DNA of 64,000 nt from Bacillus sp. OK048 (GCF_900103525.1 NZ_FNHN01000002.1:496001-560000); one strand, 5' to 3'. Positions 37,993-47,706 are shown, counted from the first letter of the stretch. The notes: generated from the letters alone by a model not told the origin. Translations and numbers: made by a program.

Positions 37993-40656
37993 TTAATTTA
38001 TTGTGCCGGCATCGTGCAGTGACTCTAAATCTGATTCTGTAATCAAAACTTCTCTCGGCTTGCTGCCATTAGCACTTGTAATAAAGCCATTGGATTCGAG
38101 CATATCCATTAGTCTTGCCGCCCGGTTATACCCGATTTTAAATCTACGTTGTAAGCTAGAGGTGGACGCAAGCCCCTGCTCAATAATAAATTCACAGGCT
38201 TCAAAAAAGAGTTCATCTTCATCCTCTGTAATCTGTGCCTTTTTTAAAAGTTCCTCTTGCTCAAATAGATAATCAGGCTCACGCTGATCTCTGACGTGTC
38301 CAACAACAAGGTCAATTTCCTCATCTGACACATAAGTTCCTTGAAGACGAACAGGTTTTGAAGAACCATTTTCTAAAAAGAGCATGTCGCCACGGCCAAG
38401 CAATTTCTCAGCACCACTTATATCAATAATCGTCCGAGAATCGACCTGTGATGACACAGAGAAGGCAATCCGGGTTGGAATGTTCGCTTTAATTAAGCCG
38501 GTAATAACATCCACCGAAGGTCTTTGCGTCGCCACAATTAAATGAATCCCACATGCTCTTGCTTTTTGAGCAATCCTACAAATCGCTTCTTCAACATCTG
38601 CTGGTGACATCATCATTAAATCAGCTAATTCATCAATAATGATTACGATAAATGGCAGTTTATCAGAGTATTGCTTATGTTTGATTGCAAGCTCATTAAA
38701 TCGATTGATGTCACGAACTCCAGTATGCGCAAAAAGTTCGTAACGTCTTTCCATTTCATCAACAGCCCATTTCAATGCAGCAGTCGCTGCCTTTACATCT
38801 GTAATAACTGGACTAACTAGATGTGGTATTCGATTATAAGGGGCAAGCTCTACCATTTTAGGGTCAATCAATAATAGCTTTACATCTTCAGGACTTGCCT
38901 TAAACAATAAACTCACGATGATTGTGTTAATACATACACTCTTTCCGGAACCTGTAGCTCCAGCAATTAATCCATGGGGCATTTTCTTAAGGTCTGTCAC
39001 GATCGGTTTTCCGGATATATCCAAACCAAGTACAGCTGTTAACGGAGATGATGACTCTCGGAAAACTGGGCTCTGAATAATTTCATTGATTAAAACTGGC
39101 CGTGATTTTTGATTTGGCACTTCAATACCAATCGTATGTTTACCTGGGATTGGTGCTTCAATCCGAATGTCTCTTGCTGCCAGACTCAATTTGATATCAT
39201 CGCTTAAGTTTGTAATTTTATTTACCTTAACGCCCGGTTCTGGTTGGACCTCAAAACGAGTCACAGCTGGTCCTTGCGTAACATTTACAACTTTTGCACC
39301 GATATTAAAATTTTTCAATGTTTGATTTAATAGTTCTTGTTGGTGGGTTAACCACTCCGTGTCATTTTCAACTTTGACTGGTGGACTTAACAAGTTCATT
39401 TGAGGAAACTCGTATGCATCTGACCAAACTTCTACCGTTGTTTCCGCACTTTCTCTGCTTTCGATATCATTTGATTCTGCTGGAACCACAATTGTTTCTA
39501 CGATAGCCTTTTCAGAAGGTACTTCTGTTGGCATTAATCGTCTTCTTTTGTTTTCTTCCCATTTTACTTTATCCTGTTTTAACATCATAACATTGAAAGG
39601 GAGATGAGATCGTTTTGGTGTGTATAATTCTCTAGATTCTGGATTACTTACTTCCATTTTCGTCTCAATAGCCGGTTCATCTACAATAGCCTCATCTACG
39701 GGTCCAACCTCATTAATCTCAACTGCAGTTTCAACCTCAAAAGTCTCGACAACAGTTTCAACCTCAATAGTCTCAACTACGGGTCCAACCTCATTAATCT
39801 CAACTGCAGTTTCAACCTCACTAGTCTCAACTACAGTTTCAACCTCACTAGTCTCATCTACAGTTTCAACCTCACTAGTCTCATCTACAGTTTCAACCTC
39901 ACTAGTCTCATCTACAGTTTCAACCTCACTAGTCTCAACTACAGTTTCAACCTCACTAGTCTCAACTACAGTTTCAACCTCACTAGTTTCAACAACAGTT
40001 TCAACCTCAAAAGACTCAACTACAGCTTCAACCTCAATAGCCTCAACTACAGTTTCAACCTCAATAGTTTCAACTACGGGTCCAAACTTAAGAGTATCGA
40101 CTATTGGTTCGACTTCAATTTTCTCACTTACTTCAGATAACCCTACTGCTGTCTCAAGTGCAGCCATTTCCACTTCAGGCACGGCATCTTTTGCCATTAC
40201 ATAGGAAATAGAATTAAATTGATCTTCTATTTCATCCTCTAAAAAATGACTTAACTCATGCTCGACAACTTTCTCTTTATGTCTAGCCGGTCTGCTCAAA
40301 CCAAAAATAGGTGAAGGAACTTCGGTCAACTGAAATGGCTTTTTCTTCGTTGAAGGTGCACTTATTTTATTTTCTACAATACTCTTCGGTTCTGAACTTT
40401 TTAATTCAGAACGGTGCTCAATCCTTTTTTGTCGGTCTGGTTTTACAGTTTTTGTGGTTGGAACCTCTGCTTTTACCTGTAAGTGTAGTTTCCCTTTTGG
40501 ATACTGATATGAAATTTTCGTATCTAGATGTTGACCACCCTCATGTATCTTAGGAGGAAACGACCTTTCCTGTTGCTTGTTATGTATGTCATATTCAGCA
40601 TATTCATCTTCTTTGTCCTTTATAAACTTTTGGAAAAAGTTTTGGATCCAGCTCAA
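37993..40656 (-). CDS. sftA: DNA translocase SftA (FtsK/SpoIIIE family)
   Basis: A soluble 887-residue septum-associated translocase that moves chromosome DNA out of the closing septum. The C-terminal ~480 residues are the FtsK motor (Walker A AGATGSGKSVCIN, Walker B LPFIVIIIDELADLM) plus a winged-helix gamma domain. No transmembrane segment is present, which separates SftA from SpoIIIE. The start is TTG at 40656, giving MSWIQNFF as in B. subtilis, with AGAAAGAG about ten bases upstream. Residues about 190-322 form an unusual acidic tandem repeat of the 9-mer SEVETVVET (27 bp at DNA level). In B. subtilis ytpR follows upstream; it is absent here. Confidence 0.93.
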   Translation of the reverse strand: MSWIQNFFQKFIKDKEDEYAEYDIHNKQQERSFPPKIHEGGQHLDTKISYQYPKGKLHLQVKAEVPTTKTVKPDRQKRIEHRSELKSSEPKSIVENKISAPSTKKKPFQLTEVPSPIFGLSRPARHKEKVVEHELSHFLEDEIEDQFNSISYVMAKDAVPEVEMAALETAVGLSEVSEKIEVEPIVDTLKFGPVVETIEVETVVEAIEVEAVVESFEVETVVETSEVETVVETSEVETVVETSEVETVDETSEVETVDETSEVETVDETSEVETVVETSEVETAVEINEVGPVVETIEVETVVETFEVETAVEINEVGPVDEAIVDEPAIETKMEVSNPESRELYTPKRSHLPFNVMMLKQDKVKWEENKRRRLMPTEVPSEKAIVETIVVPAESNDIESRESAETTVEVWSDAYEFPQMNLLSPPVKVENDTEWLTHQQELLNQTLKNFNIGAKVVNVTQGPAVTRFEVQPEPGVKVNKITNLSDDIKLSLAARDIRIEAPIPGKHTIGIEVPNQKSRPVLINEIIQSPVFRESSSPLTAVLGLDISGKPIVTDLKKMPHGLIAGATGSGKSVCINTIIVSLLFKASPEDVKLLLIDPKMVELAPYNRIPHLVSPVITDVKAATAALKWAVDEMERRYELFAHTGVRDINRFNELAIKHKQYSDKLPFIVIIIDELADLMMMSPADVEEAICRIAQKARACGIHLIVATQRPSVDVITGLIKANIPTRIAFSVSSQVDSRTIIDISGAEKLLGRGDMLFLENGSSKPVRLQGTYVSDEEIDLVVGHVRDQREPDYLFEQEELLKKAQITEDEDELFFEACEFIIEQGLASTSSLQRRFKIGYNRAARLMDMLESNGFITSANGSKPREVLITESDLESLHDAGTIN
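39690..40085 (-). repeat. 27-bp in-frame tandem repeats inside sftA
   Basis: About 14 units of GTTTCAACCTCACTAGTCTCAACTACA type (cited in part: TCAACCTCACTAGTCTCA), each coding nine residues (S-E-V-E-T-V-[VD]-E-T). Central units are nearly identical at DNA level, so copy number is likely variable. The reverse strand gives a spurious Ser/Thr-rich open frame. Confidence 0.9.
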
Positions 40657-40779
40657 AACTATCACTCTTTCTACAATTTCTATCACTCTATTTTAACAGG
40701 TATTATTAATTTTTCGACAAAAAATCTTAGAATAAGTCGATATAATCTCCTAATGGAAGATATTACATAAAAGCCAATC

Positions 40780-40802
40780 AAAAAAGACCACTTATCGTGA
40801 TC
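40780..40802 (-). terminator. Terminator of ytpQ, overlapping its stop codon
   Basis: GATCAC-GATAA-GTGGTC then TTTTTTG on the minus strand; the 5' arm lies in the last codons of ytpQ and the stop is in the loop. Confidence 0.65.
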
Positions 40803-41610
40803 CTTTATCGCCCTTATTACCTGTCTTCCCTAAAATGAATATCGGTTCTAATTCTCCATCCTCATATAAAAAGGATAACGCCGTTATTGGCACCCTTCCA
40901 CTAGCAAAGAAGCTCATTGCCATTTGTGCTAAAACATCATACCCCGTATTGTTTTGAATATCAGCAATGATCAAGACATCTTGATGTGGTACTGCAAGGA
41001 CCATTGTCCCGGTAATTTTTTTTTGCATTTCATTTAAAAAGCCTTTATTTAGAATTCTACTCGCATCATACCCATCATTAGAATTTAAAAAATAAAACGT
41101 ATTACCAGCTACGTGATCTTCTTTCACTGTTGTCTCCAATGATCTGACATTAAATAAGGCAATTTCTTTAATCCGGCTAGCCTGCCAGCCTTCCTTTTCC
41201 ATAATTCGCGCATCGATTAATCTATACGTTGTCCCCATATCATAAGCGTAATATATTTTTGTTTCCGCTGTGTGCTCTTCTGTTAAAAAAGCTACACCCT
41301 CTTCCGCTTCTGTTGGAAATGAAGTAGATCGAATAACCGGAAAAATCTTTTTCTCGTGGTCAGTTAACTGGACAGTGTCCGTCATGGCCTTTAGACCTTG
41401 TACTACATAATAAACGACTTCATCAATAGCCTTTTCTTTCTCGGTGTGCCACTTAGCAACAATCCCCGCTAATGATATTGTTATTCCTTTTCCAATCGTT
41501 TTATGTTCGATTCGAAGTTGATCCTGTTTTCGATCATATGTTATTAGCCGATCATCTGCAGCTAAGCGTGATTCTAATTCTCGTTTCATTTTAATGCTAT
41601 CCATTTTCAT
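40792..41610 (-). CDS. ytpQ: DUF1444 protein YtpQ
   Basis: A 272-residue cytoplasmic protein of the DUF1444 family, recognised by length, position between ytpP and sftA, and segments such as [22 protein letters not shown]. The function is unknown. ATG follows GGAGGG. The final codons form part of a terminator. No catalytic motif could be identified. Confidence 0.88.
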   Translation of the reverse strand: MKMDSIKMKRELESRLAADDRLITYDRKQDQLRIEHKTIGKGITISLAGIVAKWHTEKEKAIDEVVYYVVQGLKAMTDTVQLTDHEKKIFPVIRSTSFPTEAEEGVAFLTEEHTAETKIYYAYDMGTTYRLIDARIMEKEGWQASRIKEIALFNVRSLETTVKEDHVAGNTFYFLNSNDGYDASRILNKGFLNEMQKKITGTMVLAVPHQDVLIIADIQNNTGYDVLAQMAMSFFASGRVPITALSFLYEDGELEPIFILGKTGNKGDKGSR

Positions 41611-41642
41611 TTGTATCCCTCCATACCCCCTTCATTGTACAT

Positions 41643-41676
41643 GAAAAACCCTCCATCTCAAAAAAAGAAGGAGGGT
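41643..41676 (-). terminator. Terminator of ytpP
   Basis: ACCCTCCTTC/GATGGAGGGT-type stem (ACCCTCC/GGAGGGT) with TTTTTC tail on the minus strand. Confidence 0.75.
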
Positions 41677-41685
41677 AAACATTAA

Positions 41686-42000
41686 TTATTTTAGACCATT
41701 AATAAATTCTTCGATTTCCTCTTGGGTTTTCCGATCCTTACTTACAAAACGACCAAGTTCTTTTCCATGTTCAAATGCGATAAAGCTGGGAATACCATAA
41801 ACCTCTAGTTGTTGGCATAAATCAATAAACTGATCGCGGTCTATATGAATAAAAGTAAATTCGCTATGATTTGCCTCTACCTCTGGGAGAATGGGCTCAA
41901 TTACGCGGCAATCAGGGCACCAATTCGCAGAAAACATAAAAATCGTTTTTCCGCCATCGCGGAGTTCTTCAAATTGCTCCATGGACGTTAAATTTTTCAT
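41686..42000 (-). CDS. ytpP: Thioredoxin-like protein YtpP
   Basis: A 104-residue thioredoxin-fold protein with the active-site WCPDC (C28, C31) and the cis-proline in YGIPSFIAF. The CPDC motif differs from the CGPC of classical thioredoxin and suggests a different redox potential or partner. ATG at 42000 has GAGGAG upstream. It lies 18 bases downstream of a lipoprotein gene, possibly in one operon. Confidence 0.88.
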   Translation of the reverse strand: MKNLTSMEQFEELRDGGKTIFMFSANWCPDCRVIEPILPEVEANHSEFTFIHIDRDQFIDLCQQLEVYGIPSFIAFEHGKELGRFVSKDRKTQEEIEEFINGLK

Positions 42001-42018
42001 AGTACAACAGCTCCTCAT

Positions 42019-42531
42019 TTATTTTTCATTTACAACTGATTTAATCATTTCTGTCATCACCGCAGCTTCATTTTTCATGCTGCTTGTTTTGATCAGGGTA
42101 GTGATTTTTGTTCCACCGATACCAATCGTCATTTCGTTCATATCTTCTTCAAGTTTCTTAATAATTAAAAATCCAAACTGATCGTCTTTCTTAAATTGCT
42201 CATTAATCTCTAGTTCTTTATTTTGTGCAACAGTTGCTTGATAAACGACATTACTTTGTTTGTTTTCTTGCGGATTATTAAAAAGTATATATTGTTTTGA
42301 TCCATTTTTTAATAAAATATTATTCGGAGATTCCTCATCGATTTCATAACCAAAGGGCATATAAAAGTTAATATCTCCACTTTTTTTGTTTGGCTTTTTT
42401 GCTTTTTCATTAAGTGCTTCTTTTACTACACCAATCGTTTTTTTACTTTCTGCTTTAAAATTTGATTTTCCACAGGCACTTAGTAAAAGAATCGATACGA
42501 TTACAATCAAAATGGCTTTAAAGTATTTCAG
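42019..42531 (-). CDS. Small lipoprotein, CTG start proposed
   Basis: A 170-residue lipoprotein of unknown function: signal peptide MKYFKAILIVIVSILLLSAC with lipobox LLSAC, then a mature part including FGFLIIKKLEEDMNEMTIGI that reads like a membrane-anchored sensor or chaperone domain. The frame is closed by TAG immediately before a CTG codon at 42531. AGGAGG lies nine bases before that CTG, and translation from it gives a classic Lys-containing n-region. The first conventional start in frame, a TTG at 42510, has no ribosome site and would lose the positive n-region. I therefore propose the rare CTG start. Confidence 0.7.
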   Translation of the reverse strand: MKYFKAILIVIVSILLLSACGKSNFKAESKKTIGVVKEALNEKAKKPNKKSGDINFYMPFGYEIDEESPNNILLKNGSKQYILFNNPQENKQSNVVYQATVAQNKELEINEQFKKDDQFGFLIIKKLEEDMNEMTIGIGGTKITTLIKTSSMKNEAAVMTEMIKSVVNEK

Positions 42532-42658
42532 CTATTTTCGCCTCCTATATACGACCAATGACCTATCTCTATCATACATTCCATAATATTTAAAAAACAA
42601 GTCTTTTGTCGATTTTCGCCGTCGGAATAGCAGAAATTTCATTTTTTGTATTCAAATA

Positions 42659-43177
42659 TCACTTCTTAGTGCCCTTTTGATAGTAATATTGGCCTACTAG
42701 AAGGTTGATAAGATGGGAAAACATCTCTGAACGGTTAATCAAACCATTCGTAAAGATTCCAACGGCCCCTTCATTTTTGCGAACATTTTCTTTTTTAGCA
42801 TAATCATCCATAACCGGACCAAGCTCTTCACCAGCTCTTAATCGTTCTGCAATTTCATTGGGTAAAAGAAACCTGGCTCCACCTGCAATAATCGGCTCCC
42901 TATCTTTTGAAGCTAGTGCACCCCAATTACACAATAATAAACCGTGAGCGGATTCCTGTACCCCTCCCTCCAGTCCAATGCCAATATCGCCATTCCCCAT
43001 TTGCAACGCACCCACTGATCGGTTAATTGCGCCCTTAATCGTCTCTTCATCAGAAAAAGGCTGTTCACTTACTCCTGAAGGAATGTCAAGACTAAGAAAC
43101 TCTGTTTGTTGATAATGAAAAGCATTTTTCACTGCAGCAACTTTTGCTGGATTGTTGGAACCGATAATTATTTTCAT
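42659..43177 (-). CDS. Inosine/xanthosine triphosphatase-like (DUF84) protein
   Basis: A 172-residue protein of the DUF84/YjjX family, which hydrolyses ITP/XTP-type damaged nucleotides. Signatures are KIIIGSNNPAKVAAV, DEETIKGAINRS and GIGLEGGVQ. ATG at 43177 follows AAAGGAG. It lies just downstream of ytoP but a terminator-like hairpin separates... the order on the minus strand is ytoP, hairpin, this gene's successor; here the hairpin lies directly upstream of this start, so it has either read-through or its own promoter. Confidence 0.85.
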   Translation of the reverse strand: MKIIIGSNNPAKVAAVKNAFHYQQTEFLSLDIPSGVSEQPFSDEETIKGAINRSVGALQMGNGDIGIGLEGGVQESAHGLLLCNWGALASKDREPIIAGGARFLLPNEIAERLRAGEELGPVMDDYAKKENVRKNEGAVGIFTNGLINRSEMFSHLINLLVGQYYYQKGTKK

Positions 43178-43200
43178 TTCTGATTCTCCTTTTATACACA

Positions 43201-43228
43201 TAAAAGGAAGGCATAAGCATGCCTCCCC
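43201..43228 (-). terminator. Terminator-like hairpin downstream of ytoP
   Basis: GGnGGCAT-GCTT-ATGCCTTCC followed by TTTTATG on the minus strand, between the ytoP stop and the DUF84 gene start. Confidence 0.65.
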
Positions 43229-43237
43229 ATTAAAAAT

Positions 43238-44311
43238 TTAACTGTTCGCTTTGATGGTGTCTACTGTTGTTTGGTCACAAGCCTTTACTAGTTTTACGAT
43301 TAATTCCTTCGCTGCTGCATAGTCATCGACATGGATCATAGAAGCATGTGTATGAATATAGCGTGAGCAGATGCCGATTACACCACTTGGAACACCTTCA
43401 TTGGACTGATGAACGCGTCCTGCATCGGTTCCACCTTGTGAGACAAAGTATTGGTAAGGGATCTTGTTTGTTTCTGCCGTATCAAGAATAAACTCTCGCA
43501 TTCCTCGGTGTGTCACCATTGATCTGTCGAGAATTCGGAGTAATGCTCCCTTGCCTAATTGACCAAATTCTGATTTACTTCCTGACATATCATTTGCTGG
43601 GCTTGCATCTAAGGCAAAAAAGATATCTGGATTAATCATATTAGCAGCCGTTTGTGCGCCACGGAGACCGACTTCCTCTTGAACCGTTGCTCCAGAATAT
43701 AAAATATTCGGTAAGGTTTCATCTTTTACTTCCTGGAGCAGTTCAATCGCAAGACCACAGCCGTATCGGTTATCCCAAGCCTTTGCGAGTATTTTCTTTT
43801 CATTCGCCATTGGCGTAAACGGACAAATTGGCAGGATGGATTGACCAGGTCTAATCCCAATTTTTTCTGCATCCTCTCGGTCGTCAGCACCAATATCTAT
43901 CAGCATATTTTTAATTTCCATTGGCTTGTTACGCTGGGATTCGTTTAGAAGATGCGGAGGAATCGAGCCTATGACTCCAATTACAGGTCCATTGTTCGTC
44001 ATTACCTGTACCCGCTGTGCTAGTAAGACCTGGCTCCACCAACCACCAAGCGGTTGAAATCTGATCATCCCATTATCCGTTATTTGCGTAACCATGAACC
44101 CGACTTCATCCATATGCCCAGCAACCATAATGGTTGGACCCGTTTGATTACCTTTTTTAACGCCAAAAATACTGCCTAATTTATCTTGGACAATTTCATC
44201 CGAGTATTGAGCTAATTGCTCTCTCATAAAGTTTCTCACTAAATGCTCATTTCCAGATGCTCCTGGTAGTTCCGTTAACGTTTTAAAAAGATTTAATGTC
44301 TGTTCTTTCAA
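43238..44311 (-). CDS. ytoP: M42-family glutamyl aminopeptidase YtoP
   Basis: A 357-residue dinuclear-metal aminopeptidase of the M42 family. Metal ligand segments [23 protein letters not shown], and the catalytic glutamates in [12 protein letters not shown] are all present. These enzymes form tetrahedral peptide-degrading assemblies in the cytoplasm. ATG follows a GGGGG ribosome site. Position next to ytzB is conserved in Bacillus. Confidence 0.92.
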   Translation of the reverse strand: MKEQTLNLFKTLTELPGASGNEHLVRNFMREQLAQYSDEIVQDKLGSIFGVKKGNQTGPTIMVAGHMDEVGFMVTQITDNGMIRFQPLGGWWSQVLLAQRVQVMTNNGPVIGVIGSIPPHLLNESQRNKPMEIKNMLIDIGADDREDAEKIGIRPGQSILPICPFTPMANEKKILAKAWDNRYGCGLAIELLQEVKDETLPNILYSGATVQEEVGLRGAQTAANMINPDIFFALDASPANDMSGSKSEFGQLGKGALLRILDRSMVTHRGMREFILDTAETNKIPYQYFVSQGGTDAGRVHQSNEGVPSGVIGICSRYIHTHASMIHVDDYAAAKELIVKLVKACDQTTVDTIKANS

Positions 44312-44462
44312 AGTAAGTTCCCCCTCAACTATGTATCTAAATCAATATGTATATGTTAATATTACTGAAATTTTGACTGGCTTACCACCGATTTGTTATG
44401 TTCTTTACCCTAAATGAGATATACTGGAAATAAGAGAAAAACTGAATTCTTGGAGGTGCCTT

Positions 44463-44789
44463 ATGAATTGGAAATCATTTATCCTTGGTGCCGCAGTTGG
44501 AGTCATCAGCGGCTATGCGGTGAAGGAAGTCATTTCACAAAAAACATATGTTTCACCTGAAAAAGTATTAGAAACCGTAAAAAAGCAATTCAGCCAAAAT
44601 GGTCCGATTAACGGCTCTTGGATCCATATGGTCGTAGAGCCTTTTGAAAAACACCAAATCAACTATCAGGTTTATAAGGGCGGTATTTCAAAAAACAAAA
44701 ATGGTGTTAATGAACAATTCGAATTTATTGCCGATGCTCAGACTGGAACACTTTTAGATGTGAAAGCCTCGTTGGATCCAGCCCTATAA
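44463..44789 (+). CDS. ytzB: PepSY-like membrane-anchored protein YtzB
   Basis: A 108-residue protein with an N-terminal hydrophobic segment (residues 5-24, FILGAAVGVISGYAV) and a PepSY-like extracytoplasmic domain (ISPEKVLETVKKQF-type start, ending FEFIADAQTGTLLDVK). PepSY domains often inhibit proteases or accompany redox proteins; the role here is unknown. It is divergent from ytoP, and GGAGGTG precedes the ATG. Confidence 0.85.
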   Translation: MNWKSFILGAAVGVISGYAVKEVISQKTYVSPEKVLETVKKQFSQNGPINGSWIHMVVEPFEKHQINYQVYKGGISKNKNGVNEQFEFIADAQTGTLLDVKASLDPAL

Positions 44790-44795
44790 AAGACG

Positions 44796-44833
44796 TAAAG
44801 CCGTATCCAACAGGGGTACGGCTGTATTATTTT
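44796..44833 (+). terminator. Terminator of ytzB
   Basis: AGCCGTAnCC/GGnTACGGCT stem followed by GTATTATTTTAT on the plus strand, between convergent ytzB and ytnP. Confidence 0.65.
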
Positions 44834-44843
44834 ATATCGTTCC

Positions 44844-45683
44844 TTATTTTACTCTCTTTATACTGTCAAGAATTTGCCCATCTACTCCCCATTTTACTGC
44901 TCGATAATATGCATCATGATAAAAAGTAAACCAAACGTTTTTATCCTGTGCATATTCACCCCATTTTACCTTTGCGGCGATAGAGTCCATTGGATAATCG
45001 TCATAGGCCATTACCCATAATGGATTTTTATGAGCATGTGTCGGCATTAAGTCTGCCATATGGAGGGCGATTTCGCCTTCATCCTCAACTATCAAGATCG
45101 AATGGCCATTGCTGTGACCACCAGTATGGTGCATGCTAATGGCTCCCAAACTCCATTTTTCATCAAAAGTAATCACTTGAGACTCAATCGCTTCCCAATT
45201 TTCTTTCCAATATGTACTTTTCGAACGGATATTTGGATTTCTCATTTCATTCCATTCTATGGTTGAGGTAATAATTTGGGCATTAGGGAAGGTTGATTGA
45301 TAAACTCCATCTTCTAACCTAGTCAGCCCGCCAACATGATCATTGTGTAGATGCGTCATCAAAACATAATCGATATCATCAGGAACCAACCCCAATTGTT
45401 GTAAGGAACCTTCCACGTCAGATTCAGCAGTAACACCAAAATTCCGAAGTTGTTTTTCCGATAATTTCCCTTTACCAAGTCCAGCTTCGATCATAATATT
45501 CTTGCCGTCCATTTGGATTAAGATTGGTTCTGTAGGCAATTCAATTAGATTTTTGTCATTAGGCGGATACTTTTTCGCCCATAATGCTTTAGGAACGACA
45601 CCAAACATGGCTCCACCATCTAAATTCGTAACACCACCTGAAAGCCACGTTAGCTGAACTCTGCCAATTTTCAACGTTTCCAT
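44844..45683 (-). CDS. ytnP: Metallo-beta-lactamase-fold lactonase YtnP
   Basis: A 279-residue MBL-fold hydrolase. The zinc motif HxHxDH is complete (H111, H113, D115, H116 in [10 protein letters not shown]), with a later histidine in [12 protein letters not shown]. subtilis YtnP degrades acyl-homoserine-lactone-type signals and inhibits Streptomyces signalling; the same quorum-quenching role is inferred here. GGAGGAAGAGG precedes the ATG. Confidence 0.9.
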   Translation of the reverse strand: METLKIGRVQLTWLSGGVTNLDGGAMFGVVPKALWAKKYPPNDKNLIELPTEPILIQMDGKNIMIEAGLGKGKLSEKQLRNFGVTAESDVEGSLQQLGLVPDDIDYVLMTHLHNDHVGGLTRLEDGVYQSTFPNAQIITSTIEWNEMRNPNIRSKSTYWKENWEAIESQVITFDEKWSLGAISMHHTGGHSNGHSILIVEDEGEIALHMADLMPTHAHKNPLWVMAYDDYPMDSIAAKVKWGEYAQDKNVWFTFYHDAYYRAVKWGVDGQILDSIKRVK

Positions 45684-45724
45684 CCTCTTCCTCCTTTGCC
45701 CTGTTAATATATTTTACCATATAC

Positions 45725-45754
45725 AAAATAAGGCAGCCCTAAAAAAGACTGCCT
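45725..45754 (-). terminator. Terminator of trmB
   Basis: GGCAG-N11-CTGCC with TTATTTTG tail on the minus strand. Confidence 0.7.
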
Positions 45755-45760
45755 CCCGCA

Positions 45761-46402
45761 TTAGTTTTGATATTTGACTTCACAACGGTAAATACGGTTT
45801 CCCATTTCAGAGAACTTTTGCTCATATTCTGTCATGATATTTCCTTCATAGTCACTTTTGTGCAAGTCTAGGCTAAGGAAGGTTAATAATAAACCATATT
45901 CAGAAAAACTTTTTAATGAATACTCGAATAAGCCTTGATTATCGGTTTTGAAATGAATTTCACCTTTATCAACCAAGATGTCTTCATACAACTTTAAATA
46001 ATCCTTGTACGTTAACCTTCTTTTTTCATGACGAGTCTTTGGCCACGGATCGGAAAAATTCAAATAGACTCGATCGATATCATTTTTTTCAAAGTATTTA
46101 TTTAAATCATTGGCATTGACATTGAGCAGTCTTAAATTTGGTAAATCTTCTTCAATTAATCGATCTAAAGCAGCAACGATTACGGAGTCGTAAATCTCGA
46201 TTCCCATATAATTAATGTCTGGATGCGCCTTTGCCATTTCGGTAATAAAGCGACCTTTTCCAGTCCCAACTTCGATATGAAGAGGCTGGTCATTATTAAA
46301 AACTTCATGCCACTTACCCTTATAGTTTTCTGGATTAGCGACAATATATTGCGGATGCGCCTCTATATGTTCCCTTGCCCATGGTTTATTTCTAAGTCTC
46401 AT
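45761..46402 (-). CDS. trmB: tRNA (guanine-N7)-methyltransferase TrmB
   Basis: A 213-residue SAM-dependent methyltransferase making m7G46 in tRNA. The SAM loop [12 protein letters not shown] and the family motif [16 protein letters not shown] are present. ATG at 46402 with AGGAGTGG upstream gives the usual length and the family start MRLRNKPWA; an upstream in-frame extension of 28 residues has no ribosome site. Confidence 0.95.
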   Translation of the reverse strand: MRLRNKPWAREHIEAHPQYIVANPENYKGKWHEVFNNDQPLHIEVGTGKGRFITEMAKAHPDINYMGIEIYDSVIVAALDRLIEEDLPNLRLLNVNANDLNKYFEKNDIDRVYLNFSDPWPKTRHEKRRLTYKDYLKLYEDILVDKGEIHFKTDNQGLFEYSLKSFSEYGLLLTFLSLDLHKSDYEGNIMTEYEQKFSEMGNRIYRCEVKYQN

Positions 46403-46471
46403 TATGCCACTCCTAAATCTTATATTGTTTTTATTATTGGTAATAATGGGTGACCCCATTAATGTATAAAC

Positions 46472-46510
46472 AAAAAAAGAATTCACAACCTAACTGTGAA
46501 TTCTTTTTTA
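46472..46510. terminator. Symmetric terminator in the trmB/ytzH divergent gap
   Basis: AAAAAGAATTCACA/TGTGAATTCTTTTT, a strong stem with T runs on both strands. In a divergent gap it cannot end trmB or ytzH. It would suit a minus-strand transcript from ytmP that runs antisense through ytzH. Confidence 0.8.
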
Positions 46511-46535
46511 TTTTCACTTGAAAGGGTGTATCAAC

Positions 46536-46814
46536 ATGCCATTAAGTCATCAGGACCAAGTTTCCTTACTAAAAGACATTTTAAATAATCACCAAACCGA
46601 TTGCTGTGGATCTGTTTCTGAATGTGAACAATTGGAACGATTAGTGAAATCTCTGATGGTTAACACACAAATTGATCAAAATGTTAAAACCGTTTTGCAA
46701 GAGGTATATGATTACAGCCAATTCGGTGCTCAAACTGCTGATCTGGATGAACACATTCATTCTAATCAAGGAAATTTGTCACAATGGGTGTCTAATATTG
46801 ATTCGTTTTCTTAA
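46536..46814 (+). CDS. ytzH: YtzH-like protein
   Basis: A 92-residue cytoplasmic, helical, acidic protein with the family start MPLSHQDQVSLLKDIL and a CC..C segment (HQTDCCGSVSECEQLE). Function unknown. ATG at 46536 follows AAAGGGTG; an in-frame start six codons earlier has no ribosome site. Its stop codon abuts the stop of the convergent ytmP without any gap. Confidence 0.88.
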   Translation: MPLSHQDQVSLLKDILNNHQTDCCGSVSECEQLERLVKSLMVNTQIDQNVKTVLQEVYDYSQFGAQTADLDEHIHSNQGNLSQWVSNIDSFS

Positions 46815-47588
46815 TTAAAGAAGGTTATCTAAAAAAGTGATCCATGTTTCCATTTCCTGAATTCTATCTTTGTTTTTGTACCATTGGATCGAAGATAGGG
46901 TTTGCAGTGCGACATACCATTTCATTCTTAGTTTTAAGTTTTCTGTCAATGGTTTCCCGTACATGGTTAACCAACTATTCCAGTTATCTTCAGGAATGTA
47001 CCAATAAAGCAGCATGCCAAGGTCAATGGCCGGGTCAGCAATCATTGCACCATCCCAGTCAATTAAATACAACTGGTTGTCTTCTGTAAGCAGCCAGTTG
47101 TTATGGTTGACATCACCATGACAAACCACTTTTTCTTTACATGTGACATTTGCTGCCTCATTTTGTAAAAAATTCAGCGTTTTCTTTACGGCAGGTAATG
47201 ATAACACTTCTTCATCCAATTCCTCCATTATTGAATGAAAAATCGTATCTGGCTGTAAAGGCTGCTTTTCAAGCCTGCTTAACATCCCTACCATCGGTTC
47301 CGAGCGGTGAATCTTCCGGAGCATCCTGGCAACATGCTCATGGTTCATGTCAGAAGGCTTTAATTCACGTCCAGGCAGCCATTGCTGTGCAGTAATGACA
47401 TCTCCGTTTGCCAATCGTCTTGTCCAAACAAGCTTTGGGACGATTCCTTCTGCAGATAATACTGCTAGGAATGGTGAGGAATTGCGTTTTAGAAAAAGTC
47501 TTTGGTCTTCAAAGCAAGCAAAAAAGGCCTCTCCCGTTTTACCCCCCGCAGGGACAATTTCCCATTCTTGTCCTAATATATGTTCCAA
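46815..47588 (-). CDS. ytmP: Aminoglycoside/choline-kinase-fold phosphotransferase YtmP
   Basis: A 257-residue kinase-like protein of the APH/choline kinase family. The Brenner motif HGDVNHNNWL and the metal site LIDWDGAMIADPAIDL are intact, so phosphotransfer is likely; the substrate is unknown. It converges on ytzH with zero spacing and no terminator between, so its transcript should run antisense through ytzH until the hairpin at 46472. Confidence 0.88.
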   Translation of the reverse strand: MEHILGQEWEIVPAGGKTGEAFFACFEDQRLFLKRNSSPFLAVLSAEGIVPKLVWTRRLANGDVITAQQWLPGRELKPSDMNHEHVARMLRKIHRSEPMVGMLSRLEKQPLQPDTIFHSIMEELDEEVLSLPAVKKTLNFLQNEAANVTCKEKVVCHGDVNHNNWLLTEDNQLYLIDWDGAMIADPAIDLGMLLYWYIPEDNWNSWLTMYGKPLTENLKLRMKWYVALQTLSSIQWYKNKDRIQEMETWITFLDNLL

Positions 47589-47671
47589 AATTGTTCACCT
47601 TCAATGTATGCCGTTCTCAAATGGGCGAAAACACCCATTTAGTAGTTAAAGTAGAAATATAATATATAAAA

Positions 47672-47706
47672 ATAAAAAAAGCTATTGGACGATAACACAC
47701 AATAGC
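47672..47706 (-). terminator. Terminator of amyX
   Basis: GCTATTG-N12-CAATAGC with TTTTTTTATTTTT tail on the minus strand. Confidence 0.8.

Noticed and set aside
39620..40204. Plus-strand 194-codon Ser/Thr-rich open frame
   Set aside because: It is the exact antisense of the sftA 27-bp repeats, has no ribosome site and its composition is explained by the repeat.
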